DNA of 43,055 nt from an uncultured Candidatus Melainabacteria bacterium. Its GTDB lineage: Bacteria; Cyanobacteriota; Vampirovibrionia; Gastranaerophilales; Gastranaerophilaceae. The position numbers and the translations under genes were made by a program. The stretch is taken from positions 1 to 43,055 of the forward strand of contig CAKUVB010000001.1 of the NCBI GenBank assembly GCA_934693215.1. The letters run 5' to 3'. Under the pieces are notes generated by a model. That model searched no databases. It was given only the letters and a program-made list of their open reading frames with translations, and was not told the DNA's origin. Shown in pieces: positions 8,136 through 16,716 of this stretch (positions are counted from its first letter, which is position 1; each line of letters begins with the position of its first letter).

Positions 8136-8166
8136 AAATTTAACCACATCGACTAGGTTTGATATT
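8136..8166. repeat. 31-base repeat block, copy 2, upstream of thiL
   Basis: Identical to 7255-7285. It supplies TCGACT (8149-8154), 17 bases from TAAAAT (8172-8177), which is six bases before the thiL ATG. Confidence 0.8.
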
Positions 8167-8177
8167 TCTGATAAAAT
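8149..8177 (+). promoter_or_regulatory. Putative thiL promoter formed by repeat copy 2
   Basis: TCGACT, 17 bases, TAAAAT, six bases, ATG (8184). There is no Shine-Dalgarno. Transcription would start at or next to the start codon. Confidence 0.45.
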
Positions 8178-8183
8178 TTCTTT

Positions 8184-9107
8184 ATGAATGAAATTAATCT
8201 TATAAATAAAATAAAAAATACACTAAAATCTCAATATATTGGAGATGATTGTGCATATTTAAAAGATTTGGGAATCGTTATTTCGCAAGATAGTCTTGTA
8301 GAAGATGTCCATTTTAGCAAACACATGATGAGTCCTTATCAAATAGGATATAAATCTGTAATGGTTAATTTGAGTGATATAGCTGCTTCAGGAGCAAAAC
8401 CGGCATATCTTACGGTTGCACTTTCTTTACCAAAACAAATCAAAGACGATGCTGTTATTGATTTTTATGAAGGTGCAAAATATGCTCTAGAAAATTTAGA
8501 TGTAGAGATAGTTGGCGGAGATATTACAGGGTCTGATAAATTGTATATTTCTATTTCTGTTATTGGGAAAACATTGAATAGAAAAATATCATCAAGAAGT
8601 CACGCAAAAATCGGACACAAAATTATTACAAGTGGAGTTCATGGTTCTAGTGCAGCAGGGCTAAGAATTCTACAAAATGATTTAGAACCTGATAAAGATT
8701 TGATAAAAGCTCATTTGATGCCTGTTGCTCAGATAGATTTTGCAAAACAAATCTCGGAACAAATACAAGAAGATTATGCAATGATGGATACATCAGACGG
8801 GCTGTTTGATGCCTTGTTCAAAATAGGTTCAGCGAGTGAATGTACAATGTCTGTTGATTTTGAACGAATATTATATGACCCAAAAATTAAAGAATATTTT
8901 TCTGATTATAAAGACCTTATTTTATTCGGTGGCGAAGATTATCAAATAGTTGCAACTGTTCCTGTAGAACTTTTACCAAGCCTTAAAAATTATATAATCA
9001 TTGGCGAAGTATTACCTAAAGAAGATTGTGTAATAAAACTGAATACTGATAACAAAGTCGAAAAATTCAATGATTTAAGCAACAAGTGTTTTAATCATTT
9101 TGGTTAA
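8184..9107 (+). CDS. thiL: Thiamine-monophosphate kinase
   Basis: 307-aa ATP-dependent kinase making thiamine diphosphate from thiamine monophosphate, the last step of cofactor synthesis. Family motifs appear in order: IGDDCAYL near the N-terminus, DSLVEDVHF, VNLSDIAASGAKP, the metal-binding GGDITGSD, MDTSDGLFDAL and GGEDYQIVATVP. The length matches the family. No other thiamine genes are nearby. The ATG lacks a ribosome-binding site and lies six bases after a -10 box partly created by the neighbouring repeat. Confidence 0.95.
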   Translation: MNEINLINKIKNTLKSQYIGDDCAYLKDLGIVISQDSLVEDVHFSKHMMSPYQIGYKSVMVNLSDIAASGAKPAYLTVALSLPKQIKDDAVIDFYEGAKYALENLDVEIVGGDITGSDKLYISISVIGKTLNRKISSRSHAKIGHKIITSGVHGSSAAGLRILQNDLEPDKDLIKAHLMPVAQIDFAKQISEQIQEDYAMMDTSDGLFDALFKIGSASECTMSVDFERILYDPKIKEYFSDYKDLILFGGEDYQIVATVPVELLPSLKNYIIIGEVLPKEDCVIKLNTDNKVEKFNDLSNKCFNHFG

Positions 9108-9149
9108 GTTTTTCTTGAATTTGTCTAGAATAAAAAATATCAATTAGTC

Positions 9150-9171
9150 ATTCCGTACTCTGATACGGAAT
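9150..9171. repeat. Intergenic inverted repeat between thiL and the vWA gene
   Basis: Stem ATTCCGTA/TACGGAAT (8 bp) with a 6-base loop, more GC-rich than its surroundings and flanked by GTCA/CTGTC. It lies between convergent genes. It has no T run on either side, so it is a poor intrinsic terminator; it could be a remnant of a small palindromic repeat. Confidence 0.5.
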
Positions 9172-9244
9172 CTGTCAGTTTGATGTCTTAATGATAATCA
9201 ATTTCGTAAGTAGGTGAAAACAAAGTGCCACATTAATCCCCTAG

Positions 9245-9952
9245 CTATTTTACAATCAAAGCATTGACTTTTTTCCTATCCGTTATTGTTTCGTCAAAAC
9301 TTCGTTGCAATTCTGCTTCTGTATTCACATTATACAACTTGCCACTTGTAACATTTGCAGTGCATTTCAACTGATCTAAATCATCTATATTATCAATATT
9401 TATTGCAATAACATCAATTTTTACATCTTTACGAGTTTTTATTAAATTCATTACATATTCACAAGGGCTTTCGTCACAATTTTCACCACCATCTGTTACT
9501 AAAATAATATGTTTTGGAGATTCATTCTGTGGGAAATCTTTTTCTATCGTTTCTTTTAGAGAATACGTTATAGGTGTCATACCTCTTGGACGATATTTAG
9601 CAATTTTTTCTAAAATAATATCTCTATTATATTTATTAATCCCTTCTGCCATAGTTGTAGCTTTGCACGCATCAAAACTTGTCAAGCCCCAACGATGACC
9701 ATAAACTCTTACTCCAACAGGAGTTTCATCAGGAATTTGTGTTATTAAATTTTGAAAACACCTTTTTAGAATAGAATATTTACTTTCACCATTTATTCGC
9801 ATATTCATACTATTTGAATAGTCCAAAATAAATACAGTCGGAATATTTCCATTCCCCTGTGAAAGGTTGGTTCTATAATCATATACTCGATATCCTTCTT
9901 GAGCCATACAAACAAGCGAAAAGAAGATAAAACAAATTAATACAAATCTCAT
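9245..9952 (-). CDS. Secreted von Willebrand factor type A domain protein
   Basis: 235-aa protein with an N-terminal signal peptide (MRFVLICFIFFSLVCMA, cut probably after MA) and a single vWA domain. The MIDAS metal site is visible: DYSNS (D44, S46, S48), the Thr in RGMTPITYSL, and VTDGGENCD. Such domains bind ligands through a divalent metal; the partner is unknown. The start is ATG at 9952: it gives a clean signal peptide and lies six bases after a perfect TATAAT (9959-9964), so an upstream TTG frame start is unlikely. Two cysteines near the MIDAS (ENCDESPCE) may form a disulfide. Confidence 0.85.
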   Translation of the reverse strand: MRFVLICFIFFSLVCMAQEGYRVYDYRTNLSQGNGNIPTVFILDYSNSMNMRINGESKYSILKRCFQNLITQIPDETPVGVRVYGHRWGLTSFDACKATTMAEGINKYNRDIILEKIAKYRPRGMTPITYSLKETIEKDFPQNESPKHIILVTDGGENCDESPCEYVMNLIKTRKDVKIDVIAINIDNIDDLDQLKCTANVTSGKLYNVNTEAELQRSFDETITDRKKVNALIVK

Positions 9953-9958
9953 ACTGGG

Positions 9959-9964
9959 ATTATA
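9959..9964 (-). promoter_or_regulatory. -10 box six bases before the vWA start codon
   Basis: TATAAT on the minus strand, then six bases, then ATG. No convincing -35 box was found. Confidence 0.45.
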
Positions 9965-10055
9965 GATTTTCAAGCTCAAAAGTTATTCTCTATTTGACGA
10001 ATATTCTCGCTTGAAATATCATTATCATGATTGCCAATATTATTAAGGATAAATT

Positions 10056-11303
10056 ATGAAACCAGAAACAGAACAAAAATTTAAACAAGCAGAACAAATA
10101 TTGAAACCTCAATTTGATTATATTGAAGAAATAAGAGATTTTAACCAAGAAAAAGTTTTAAACGCTTTTATAGACAATAAAGTATCACCAGAACATTTTT
10201 ATACTGTATCAGGATACGGACACGATGATATGGGTAAAGAAACTCTTGATAATGTTTTTGCTCAAGTATTTTCTGCAGAAAAAGCGATTGTTCGTAACCA
10301 TTTTGTTTCAGGTACACATTCGATTGCTTGTGCATTGTTTGGAAATTTACACTATGGCGACAAACTTGTTTCTGTTACAGGAACGCCTTATGATACCATG
10401 CTTGAGGTTATTGGCAAGGTTGAAGGCAGAGAAGAAATTCGTCCTGAATCTTTGATGGGTCATGGTGTTTTGTATGATGAAGTTCCATTAAAAGAGGACG
10501 GTACTGTTGATTTTGAAGGAATAGAAAACAAAATTGATGAAACAGTAACAATGGTAGAAATTCAACGTTCAAGAGGATATTCACTAAGACCTTCGATAAA
10601 TATTGATACCATAGAAAAAATCTGTAAAATTGTAAAATCAAAGAACCCTAATTGTATTTGTTTTGTTGACAATTGCTATGGTGAATTTGTTGAAAAGAAA
10701 GAACCACTTGAAGTTGGTGCTGATTTGATAGCTGGTTCTTTGATAAAAAATCCGGGGGGCGGAATTGTTGAAACAGGTGGATATATTGCAGGTAAGGAGC
10801 AATATGTTGAACAATCTGCAATGCGTTTGACTGCTCCGGGGATAGGCTCAGAAGGTGGTGCAATGCTAAACCAATTAAGACTAATTTTTCAAGGACTATT
10901 TATGGCTCCGTCAGTTGTTGCAGATGCAGTTAAAGGGGCTGTTTTGGCGGCAAAAGTGTTTGAAGATATTGGGTATGTTTCGACTCCAAAATACAACGAA
11001 CATAGAACAGATTTAATTCAGACAATCGCATTTGGCAAACCTGAACCATTGGAAGCATTTTGTCGAACAATTCAAAAATTATCACCAGTAAATTCTCATG
11101 TTACTCCTATCCCTGATGAAGTTCCCGGATACGAGGATAAACTTATTATGGCGGGAGGAACATTTATTGAAGGCTCTACGATTGAACTTTCTGCCGACGG
11201 CCCTATGCGAAAACCTTATGCCGTATATATGCAAGGTGGATTGACATATTCTCATGTTAAATGTGTTTTAAAGCATATATTTGAAGAAGTTAATAACAAA
11301 TAA
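10056..11303 (+). CDS. Methionine gamma-lyase-like PLP enzyme ('aluminum resistance' family)
   Basis: 415-aa PLP-dependent enzyme of the family that includes Bacillus YnbB, often named aluminum resistance protein or methionine gamma-lyase family; the true substrate is not established. Visible features are the N-terminal GYGHDDMGKETLD, VSGTHSIACALFG and VTGTPYDT, the PLP-binding Asp in FVDNCYGEF (D205) and the Schiff-base Lys in GSLIKNPGGG (K231). Length and motif order match the family. The start is supported by AAGGA seven bases upstream. It is followed by a nucleoside transporter on the same strand with its own promoter. Confidence 0.9.
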   Translation: MKPETEQKFKQAEQILKPQFDYIEEIRDFNQEKVLNAFIDNKVSPEHFYTVSGYGHDDMGKETLDNVFAQVFSAEKAIVRNHFVSGTHSIACALFGNLHYGDKLVSVTGTPYDTMLEVIGKVEGREEIRPESLMGHGVLYDEVPLKEDGTVDFEGIENKIDETVTMVEIQRSRGYSLRPSINIDTIEKICKIVKSKNPNCICFVDNCYGEFVEKKEPLEVGADLIAGSLIKNPGGGIVETGGYIAGKEQYVEQSAMRLTAPGIGSEGGAMLNQLRLIFQGLFMAPSVVADAVKGAVLAAKVFEDIGYVSTPKYNEHRTDLIQTIAFGKPEPLEAFCRTIQKLSPVNSHVTPIPDEVPGYEDKLIMAGGTFIEGSTIELSADGPMRKPYAVYMQGGLTYSHVKCVLKHIFEEVNNK

Positions 11304-11331
11304 CAAATAACTATACAAACTCAACATTTTT

Positions 11332-11340
11332 TGCTATAAT
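11332..11340 (+). promoter_or_regulatory. Extended -10 promoter of the transporter gene
   Basis: TGC-TATAAT (extended -10) 33 bases before the chosen ATG. The -35 is not clear. Confidence 0.5.
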
Positions 11341-11373
11341 TCACTCACAGTCTTTATATCAATGGAGAAAATT

Positions 11374-12648
11374 ATGAGTAGATTATTTGGTGTTTTGGGT
11401 ATTATTTTTATTTTGGCAATAGCTTATTTGATGTCAAATAATCGAAAGAAAATAAACTTTAAAACAGTAGGAATTGGTTTCTTACTTCAAGTTTCACTTG
11501 CAGTATTTATTTTCAAAGTTCCATTAGGACAAAAAATGTTTTTAGGCATTGGTGTTTTAATACAAAAAATTCTTGATTTTGCGTTTCAAGGTGGAGAATT
11601 CGTTTTTGGGGCATTGTTAAACTTCAAATTATTCGATACGGTTTTCGGTGCAGGTCATAGAATTTTTGCATTACAGTTAGTTGCATCTTGTATTTTTATG
11701 ATGATATTAGTAAATATTCTTTATTATTACGGAATAATGCAACGTATTGTATTAGTTTTGGGTAAAGCGATGAACAAATTAATGAAGGTTTCTGGGGCAG
11801 AAGCTCTTTGTTCTGTTGCAAACTCTTTTGTAGGACAAATTGTTGCTCAGATTATGATTAAACCTTATTTGGAAGCTTTAACTCGTTCTGAATTATTGGC
11901 TTGTATGGCCGGTAGTATGGCTTGTATTTCTGGTGCTATGATGCCTATTTATATTGGTATGGGAATTCCTGCACAATACATTCTTGCATCATCAATCATG
12001 GCAGCTCCGGGAGTTTTGGTTATTACAAAAATGATGTATCCTGAAGATAGAGTTCCTGAAACTGGTGAAAACATCAAATTATCTACAGAAAAAACTCACG
12101 TTAATTTAATTGATTCAATTGCATCAGGTGCGAGCGAAGGTATGCAAGTTGCTATTAACGTTACAGCAATGCTAATTGCTCTTGTTGCACTTGTTTCTAT
12201 GATTGATTTCACTCTTGGATACTTCGGTTCTATGATTTACAAAACATTCCATATGCAAGGTGCATTTTTAGGATTAGATTTACAACATCTTTCATTAAAA
12301 ATGATTTTAGGTAAATTCTTTGCAATATTTGCATTCCTAATGGGAGTTCCTCATCAAGATATTACAACTGTTAGTCAATTGATGGGTACAAAAGTTATTT
12401 TAAACGAAATGGTTGCGTATATTGATTTGTCATCAATGAAAGACGTTATGACACCAAAAGGATTTTTGATTGCAAGTTTTGCGTTATGTAGTTTTGGTAA
12501 CGTAGGTTCTATCGCAACTCAATTAGGTGGTATCGGTGAATTAGCACCTAACCAGAGAAGAAACCTTGCAGAACTTGGAGTTAAAGCTCTTATTTGCGGT
12601 ACATTAACTTGTTTTATGTCTGCAACAATTGCGGGTATTTTATTCTAA
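11374..12648 (+). CDS. nupC: Concentrative nucleoside transporter family protein (NupC-like)
   Basis: 424-aa multi-span inner-membrane protein of the CNT family, which imports nucleosides with Na+ or H+. Family segments include SGAEALCSVANSFVGQ, ASSIMAAPGVLVITKMMYPE, GTKVILNEMVAYIDL and FALCSFGNVGSIATQLGGIG. In characterised CNTs the base-binding loop reads GQTEAPL; here it reads GQIVAQI (residues 154-160), losing the Thr and Glu that contact the nucleobase, while the Asn-Glu and Phe-x-Asn sites are kept. Substrate choice is therefore uncertain. The start at 11374 is chosen because GGAG (11364-11367) lies six bases before it; an in-frame ATG at 11362 overlaps that ribosome site. Confidence 0.88.
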   Translation: MSRLFGVLGIIFILAIAYLMSNNRKKINFKTVGIGFLLQVSLAVFIFKVPLGQKMFLGIGVLIQKILDFAFQGGEFVFGALLNFKLFDTVFGAGHRIFALQLVASCIFMMILVNILYYYGIMQRIVLVLGKAMNKLMKVSGAEALCSVANSFVGQIVAQIMIKPYLEALTRSELLACMAGSMACISGAMMPIYIGMGIPAQYILASSIMAAPGVLVITKMMYPEDRVPETGENIKLSTEKTHVNLIDSIASGASEGMQVAINVTAMLIALVALVSMIDFTLGYFGSMIYKTFHMQGAFLGLDLQHLSLKMILGKFFAIFAFLMGVPHQDITTVSQLMGTKVILNEMVAYIDLSSMKDVMTPKGFLIASFALCSFGNVGSIATQLGGIGELAPNQRRNLAELGVKALICGTLTCFMSATIAGILF

Positions 12649-12670
12649 ATAATAAAATATAAAATATTTA

Positions 12671-12844
12671 TTAAAATTCGGAATGAAGATTTTGATTACT
12701 TATGTTATTAAAAATTTTCATTCCGTTTTCAATTTGGTTTCTTGCAAGTTCAATATAATTATTGGATTCATTAGCTTGCGATAAATAAATATACCCTTGA
12801 TGAAATTCATTATTTAATTGCTGATATAATGTTGAACTACTCAT
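12671..12844 (-). CDS. Small helical protein, 57 aa, coupled to desulfoferrodoxin
   Basis: Not recognised. The product starts MSSSTLYQQLNNEF, is rich in Asn, Gln and Tyr, lacks cysteine, and should form one or two amphipathic helices. Its ATG overlaps the desulfoferrodoxin stop by eight bases (ATGAGTAG), and AAGG lies about eight bases before it inside that gene, a typical translational-coupling arrangement. The stop TAA is 22 bases from the convergent transporter gene. Coding is inferred from position and ribosome site only. Confidence 0.55.
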   Translation of the reverse strand: MSSSTLYQQLNNEFHQGYIYLSQANESNNYIELARNQIENGMKIFNNISNQNLHSEF

Positions 12845-13232
12845 TTATTTCACCTTCATATAGCCCATGAACATTACAATATGAAACTGCTTTTTTGATA
12901 TTATAAACACCATCAAGTACCATTTCTACTTTATCATTTGGATAGAAAAATTTTATATAAACATTATTGTTTTCACCATCTTCTGCTCTTAAAAATACAA
13001 TATAATGTTTTTCTTCCATAGAGTGGTTTGACATACGGATAATTGTTCCATTGTCTGTATGTTCAATTTCAGGAGTATGTTTTTCTGCGACTGTTTTTTC
13101 GCTTTCATGGTTTAGTGGTTTTAATAACTCCATATCTTCACCACAACAAACAAGTATTCCTGATTCAGGTACAAGAACTTCTGTAATATTTCCACAAACA
13201 TTACATTTATAAATCTCTAGCTTTTTAGTCAT
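12837..13232 (-). CDS. dfx: Desulfoferrodoxin (superoxide reductase)
   Basis: 131-aa two-centre superoxide reductase, which reduces superoxide to peroxide without releasing oxygen and is characteristic of anaerobes. The N-terminal desulforedoxin domain has its four iron ligands, C10, C13, C29 and C30. The catalytic neelaredoxin domain has E50-K51-H52 (EKHTP), H70 and H76 (NHSMEEKHYI), then C119 and H122 (CNVHG), so both iron sites look complete. GGAG lies eight to nine bases before the ATG. A 57-aa gene overlaps its end. It supports a strictly or largely anaerobic, occasionally oxygen-exposed host. Confidence 0.95.
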   Translation of the reverse strand: MTKKLEIYKCNVCGNITEVLVPESGILVCCGEDMELLKPLNHESEKTVAEKHTPEIEHTDNGTIIRMSNHSMEEKHYIVFLRAEDGENNNVYIKFFYPNDKVEMVLDGVYNIKKAVSYCNVHGLYEGEINE

Positions 13233-13307
13233 AATATACTCCTTTTTATAATTGGTTATAATAATTTTTTATTTATTCAATTATTATCTGTCTAAACTCA
13301 AATATCA

Positions 13308-13336
13308 TTGCCGTACAGGGTAATTTATGCTATTCT
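13308..13336 (+). promoter_or_regulatory. Promoter directly before the YkgJ-like gene
   Basis: TTGCCG (13308-13313), 17 bases, TATTCT (13331-13336), six bases, ATG (13343). No ribosome-binding site is present. Confidence 0.5.
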
Positions 13337-13342
13337 GTGAGT

Positions 13343-14050
13343 ATGGTTGATTTGAACACACAATACGAAGAAATGGAAGCTAATTATAAAGAAATCTTTA
13401 TAGAAGCCGCAGAAATGATTCGTGCAGCTATTGATAAGTTTAAACCTGATTATAGTTGTAAATCGTGTCGTATAAATTGTAATATTCAAAATGTTGATAT
13501 TTTTGCAGAGTTCCCTGGAGGTTGCCCTTATTATAATTGGCAAATGCAAGCTTTGACATATTTAACCACAACTTATGCTGAAAAATTAAAAAAAGCAAAA
13601 GCAAAAATTATGGAAGGCAAGGAAAAATGTAAATGCAATATGTGTGGAGCTTGTTGCAAACTTGCAGTTAGTGAATATTCATACACTCAACTTAAACAAA
13701 GAGCTATGCGTGGAGATAGATTCGCTAAAATGTTTACAAGTGTGTTTGTTCCTTACGAATCCGAAGAAGCTGCAGAAAAAGCTGCACCTGAATATTTTGA
13801 ATTATCTAGTCAACTTTTAGACCCAAATGAACGAGTGTATTTTTATTATTGTCCAAAATTGACACCTGATAATAAATGTTCTGATTACGAAAATAGACCG
13901 TTAATTTGCAAGGATTTTCCAATTACACCTCTAAAATTACTTCCGTCAACGTGCGGATACCTACCTTGGAGAACCGGTGCAAATAAACTCGCAATGTCTA
14001 TTAAAGCACGAGAAGATATTATTGCTTTTTATAAACAAAAATTAGGATAA
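13343..14050 (+). CDS. YkgJ-family cysteine cluster protein
   Basis: 235-aa protein with the zinc/iron-chelating YkgJ domain: CNMCGACCKL near residue 95, then a distal cluster C-x(5)-C-x(8)-C in CPKLTPDNKCSDY and RPLICKDFP. An additional N-terminal cysteine group (CKSCRINC, then GGCPYYNW) precedes it and is not part of the minimal domain, so a second metal site is possible. Exact function is unknown for the family. The start at 13343 is chosen because it lies six bases after a -10 box; a GTG two codons upstream would lie within six bases of the same box. Confidence 0.85.
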   Translation: MVDLNTQYEEMEANYKEIFIEAAEMIRAAIDKFKPDYSCKSCRINCNIQNVDIFAEFPGGCPYYNWQMQALTYLTTTYAEKLKKAKAKIMEGKEKCKCNMCGACCKLAVSEYSYTQLKQRAMRGDRFAKMFTSVFVPYESEEAAEKAAPEYFELSSQLLDPNERVYFYYCPKLTPDNKCSDYENRPLICKDFPITPLKLLPSTCGYLPWRTGANKLAMSIKAREDIIAFYKQKLG

Positions 14051-14058
14051 AATTCAAC

Positions 14059-15096
14059 TTACGAAATTTTTATAAGGAACGTGTATCCCAAAAATATTAC
14101 CTTTTTATAATACATGCCGGCAGATGTATGAGTATGTACAGAAAAAATTGTTTCTAAAAAAGACTGCTTTTTATTTTCTACAACTTGTTCAAATTTAGTA
14201 TATTCTGAATCGGATAAATTATTTCTGAATAATCGTTTGATTGATTTAGCAATAAGTAAGTACTCAGAAGATAAAGCTTTTATTTTATACGATTCAAATT
14301 CTTTTTTGTATTCCTCTAGTTTATTTGATTTTATTAAAATATCTTCAATTAGTTTTAGATTTGCATTTATTGAATTCAAATTAATATTAAACTCTGTAGG
14401 TTTATCAGTCGGGTTAGAATATGAACCCACACGTTTAACATAATGATAAAAGTTTTTCTTTATATAACAAAGTTTTTTAGCATTCAAAAAACATTCCAAA
14501 CAAAAATAAAAATCTTCTGTTCCAACATCAAAATATTTAATATTATTTTCTCGAATAAAAGATGTTAAATATAGCTTGTTAATTGAATTGGCACGTATAT
14601 AAAAAATATTATTTTTTATATCTTTTGGCGAATAATTAAACCCAAATAAAATTTTTAATTGTGTTAAAAATTTATATTTATGCAATTTTAGTTTTTTAAC
14701 ACTTTTTTTATCAAATTTAAAATCTCTATGCTCAACAATATCACATTCTACGATTTCTGCATTATTTTTCTTTGCTTTGTGATACATAACATCTAACGTG
14801 TTATTGTCAATCCAATCATCAGGGTCCATCATATAAATATATTCCCCAAGAGCATTTTCAATACCAACATTACGAGCTGCACTTACTCCGGAATTTTCTT
14901 GAGAAATTACCTTTATCCTTGAATCTTTTTCTTTATAACTTTCTAAAATTTTTAAAGAATCATCAGTAGAACCATCATTTATACAAATTATTTCTATATC
15001 AGAAAATGTTTGTGCTATCAAAGAATCTAAACCTTTTTCAAGATATTTATCAACATTATAAATCGGCACTATGACTGATATTTTTGGATTTGACAT
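14059..15096 (-). CDS. Family 2 glycosyltransferase
   Basis: 345-aa GT-A fold glycosyltransferase. The N-terminal catalytic domain opens with KISVIVPIYNVDKYL, has the nucleotide-sugar motif INDGSTDDS, then NSGVSAARNVG and the metal-binding MMDPDDWID near residue 95. The C-terminal 200 residues are divergent, basic and helical and probably set the acceptor. There is no membrane helix. GAGG lies five to six bases before the ATG. It is likely to act on a surface polysaccharide, but there are no neighbouring polysaccharide genes to say which. It is convergent with the YkgJ-like gene (8 bases). Confidence 0.92.
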   Translation of the reverse strand: MSNPKISVIVPIYNVDKYLEKGLDSLIAQTFSDIEIICINDGSTDDSLKILESYKEKDSRIKVISQENSGVSAARNVGIENALGEYIYMMDPDDWIDNNTLDVMYHKAKKNNAEIVECDIVEHRDFKFDKKSVKKLKLHKYKFLTQLKILFGFNYSPKDIKNNIFYIRANSINKLYLTSFIRENNIKYFDVGTEDFYFCLECFLNAKKLCYIKKNFYHYVKRVGSYSNPTDKPTEFNINLNSINANLKLIEDILIKSNKLEEYKKEFESYKIKALSSEYLLIAKSIKRLFRNNLSDSEYTKFEQVVENKKQSFLETIFSVHTHTSAGMYYKKVIFLGYTFLIKIS

Positions 15097-15261
15097 TTTA
15101 ACCTCGCAATTTGTATAAATAAATTATTACATAAATCTTACAAAATTCCAAAATATAAACATACAAAATACGACATCTACATTTTATTCAAGACATTATA
15201 TTATTTTTTCAATAACATAGCTCTTACTTTCTAAGAAAATGCGATTTTTTAGACTAACTCA

Positions 15262-15270
15262 TGATATAAT
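15262..15270 (+). promoter_or_regulatory. Extended -10 promoter of the phosphohexomutase gene
   Basis: TGA-TATAAT (extended -10), 38 bases before the ATG. No good -35 box is visible. Confidence 0.5.
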
Positions 15271-15308
15271 TTTGTCTGTAAACACGTTATGAGAGTTAAG
15301 GATACAAA

Positions 15309-16682
15309 ATGACAGATATTAAATTTGGTACAGACGGTTGGAGAGCTGTTGTAGGAAAAGATTTTACAGAAGAAAACGTAATAAAAGTTACAAATGCTAT
15401 TGGAAAATATGTTTTTGATAAATACGGTATTAATAAAAAAATTATCGTTGGATACGACCCTCGCAATATGGCTGATGTATTTTCAAAAAAATGTGCAGAA
15501 ATATTAGCAGATAAAGGATTTAATGTTTTTTACTCAGAACGTGTTATTCCAACTCCTGTTCTAGCTTTTTGTGCAAAAGATAGAAATGCCTGTGCAATTA
15601 TGTTTACTGCATCTCATAACCCACCTGAATATTTAGGTATAAAATTTATCCCTGATTATGCTGGGCCTGCAACTCAAGAAATTACAGATAAGTTGGTAGA
15701 AAATCTAGACAAGGATTTTGTAACAGAAAAACCTTCTAAAAAAATTAATATTGAAAATTTTGAAGAAGAATATTATCAACACATCGAACAATTAATAGAT
15801 TTTGATATGATAAAAGACCTTGATACTACAATAATTTTTGACGGTCTGTATGCTGCAAGCATAGGTTATTTTGATAAATTATTAGATAGACATGGCATAA
15901 AATACGAAAGTTTACACATGCACCACGACCCTAATTTTGGTGGTGGTATGCCTGAGCCTAAACCTAAATTCTTAACAAAATTGATAGAACGAGTTAAATC
16001 AAACGGTAATGCCGTAGGGTTTGCAAATGATGGCGATTCTGACAGATTTGGAGTTATTAATGAAAAAGGCGAATACGTTACTCCTAACGAAATTATAGCT
16101 ATTTTATTATTACACTTGGCTGGTGAAAAAAATATGGAAGGTTGTTTAGTAAAAACAGTCGGTGCAAGTTTGTTGCTAAACAAAGTTGCAGATTTGCTAA
16201 ATGTTCCTGTTGTTGAAACTGCCGTTGGATTCAAACACGTTGGACAAGCGATGAGAGATAATGATTGCATAATAGGTGGCGAAGAATCAGGGGGCTTAAG
16301 TATAAAAGGTCATATCCCTGAAAAAGACGGAATTCTAGCTAATTTGTTAGTTTTAGAAGCAATGGCATACTCTGGTAAATCACTCGTTGATTTACAAAAA
16401 GAAATTAAAGCTCTTGCAGGCTGTTCTTTTGTGAACGATAGAATTGACTTAAAACTAGAAAGCAGAGATAAAATCAAACCGGTTTTGGATACTGTTGCGA
16501 CTTTGAGTGATAACAAAAATCTTATAGACGGAGTTAAGGTTTACTTTGGTGATTCAAGCTGGGTACTTGCAAGACCTTCCGGTACAGAGCCACTTTTAAG
16601 AATTTATTTTGAAAGTGATACAGAAGAAAACTTGAAAAAATTAGAAAAAGATATTATGTCAAAAATTGATGATATAATATAA
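15309..16682 (+). CDS. Phosphoglucomutase / phosphomannomutase family enzyme
   Basis: 457-aa alpha-D-phosphohexomutase interconverting hexose 1- and 6-phosphates. The phosphoserine loop is TASHNPPEY (S102), the Mg-binding loop DGDSDRFG (D241, D243, D245), the sugar-binding loop GGEESGGLS, and the phosphate-binding loop RPSGTEPLLRIY, so all four active-site loops are intact. Glucose, mannose or glucosamine specificity cannot be fixed from motifs; the GEESGG loop and length fit phosphoglucomutase or phosphomannomutase better than GlmM. AAGGA lies about six bases before the ATG. The nuclease-domain gene follows after 34 bases and may be co-transcribed. Confidence 0.92.
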   Translation: MTDIKFGTDGWRAVVGKDFTEENVIKVTNAIGKYVFDKYGINKKIIVGYDPRNMADVFSKKCAEILADKGFNVFYSERVIPTPVLAFCAKDRNACAIMFTASHNPPEYLGIKFIPDYAGPATQEITDKLVENLDKDFVTEKPSKKINIENFEEEYYQHIEQLIDFDMIKDLDTTIIFDGLYAASIGYFDKLLDRHGIKYESLHMHHDPNFGGGMPEPKPKFLTKLIERVKSNGNAVGFANDGDSDRFGVINEKGEYVTPNEIIAILLLHLAGEKNMEGCLVKTVGASLLLNKVADLLNVPVVETAVGFKHVGQAMRDNDCIIGGEESGGLSIKGHIPEKDGILANLLVLEAMAYSGKSLVDLQKEIKALAGCSFVNDRIDLKLESRDKIKPVLDTVATLSDNKNLIDGVKVYFGDSSWVLARPSGTEPLLRIYFESDTEENLKKLEKDIMSKIDDII

Positions 16683-16716
16683 TAACAAACAAAAACACGA
16701 AGAAGGAATATAAATT

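Noticed and set aside
9150..9171. Inverted repeat as a terminator of thiL or the vWA gene
   Set aside because: No T run follows the stem on either strand.
15109..15140. A further GCAATT promoter copy upstream of the glycosyltransferase
   Set aside because: GCAATT occurs, but 14 bases on there is no TACTTT-like box and the orientation points away from the adjacent gene.
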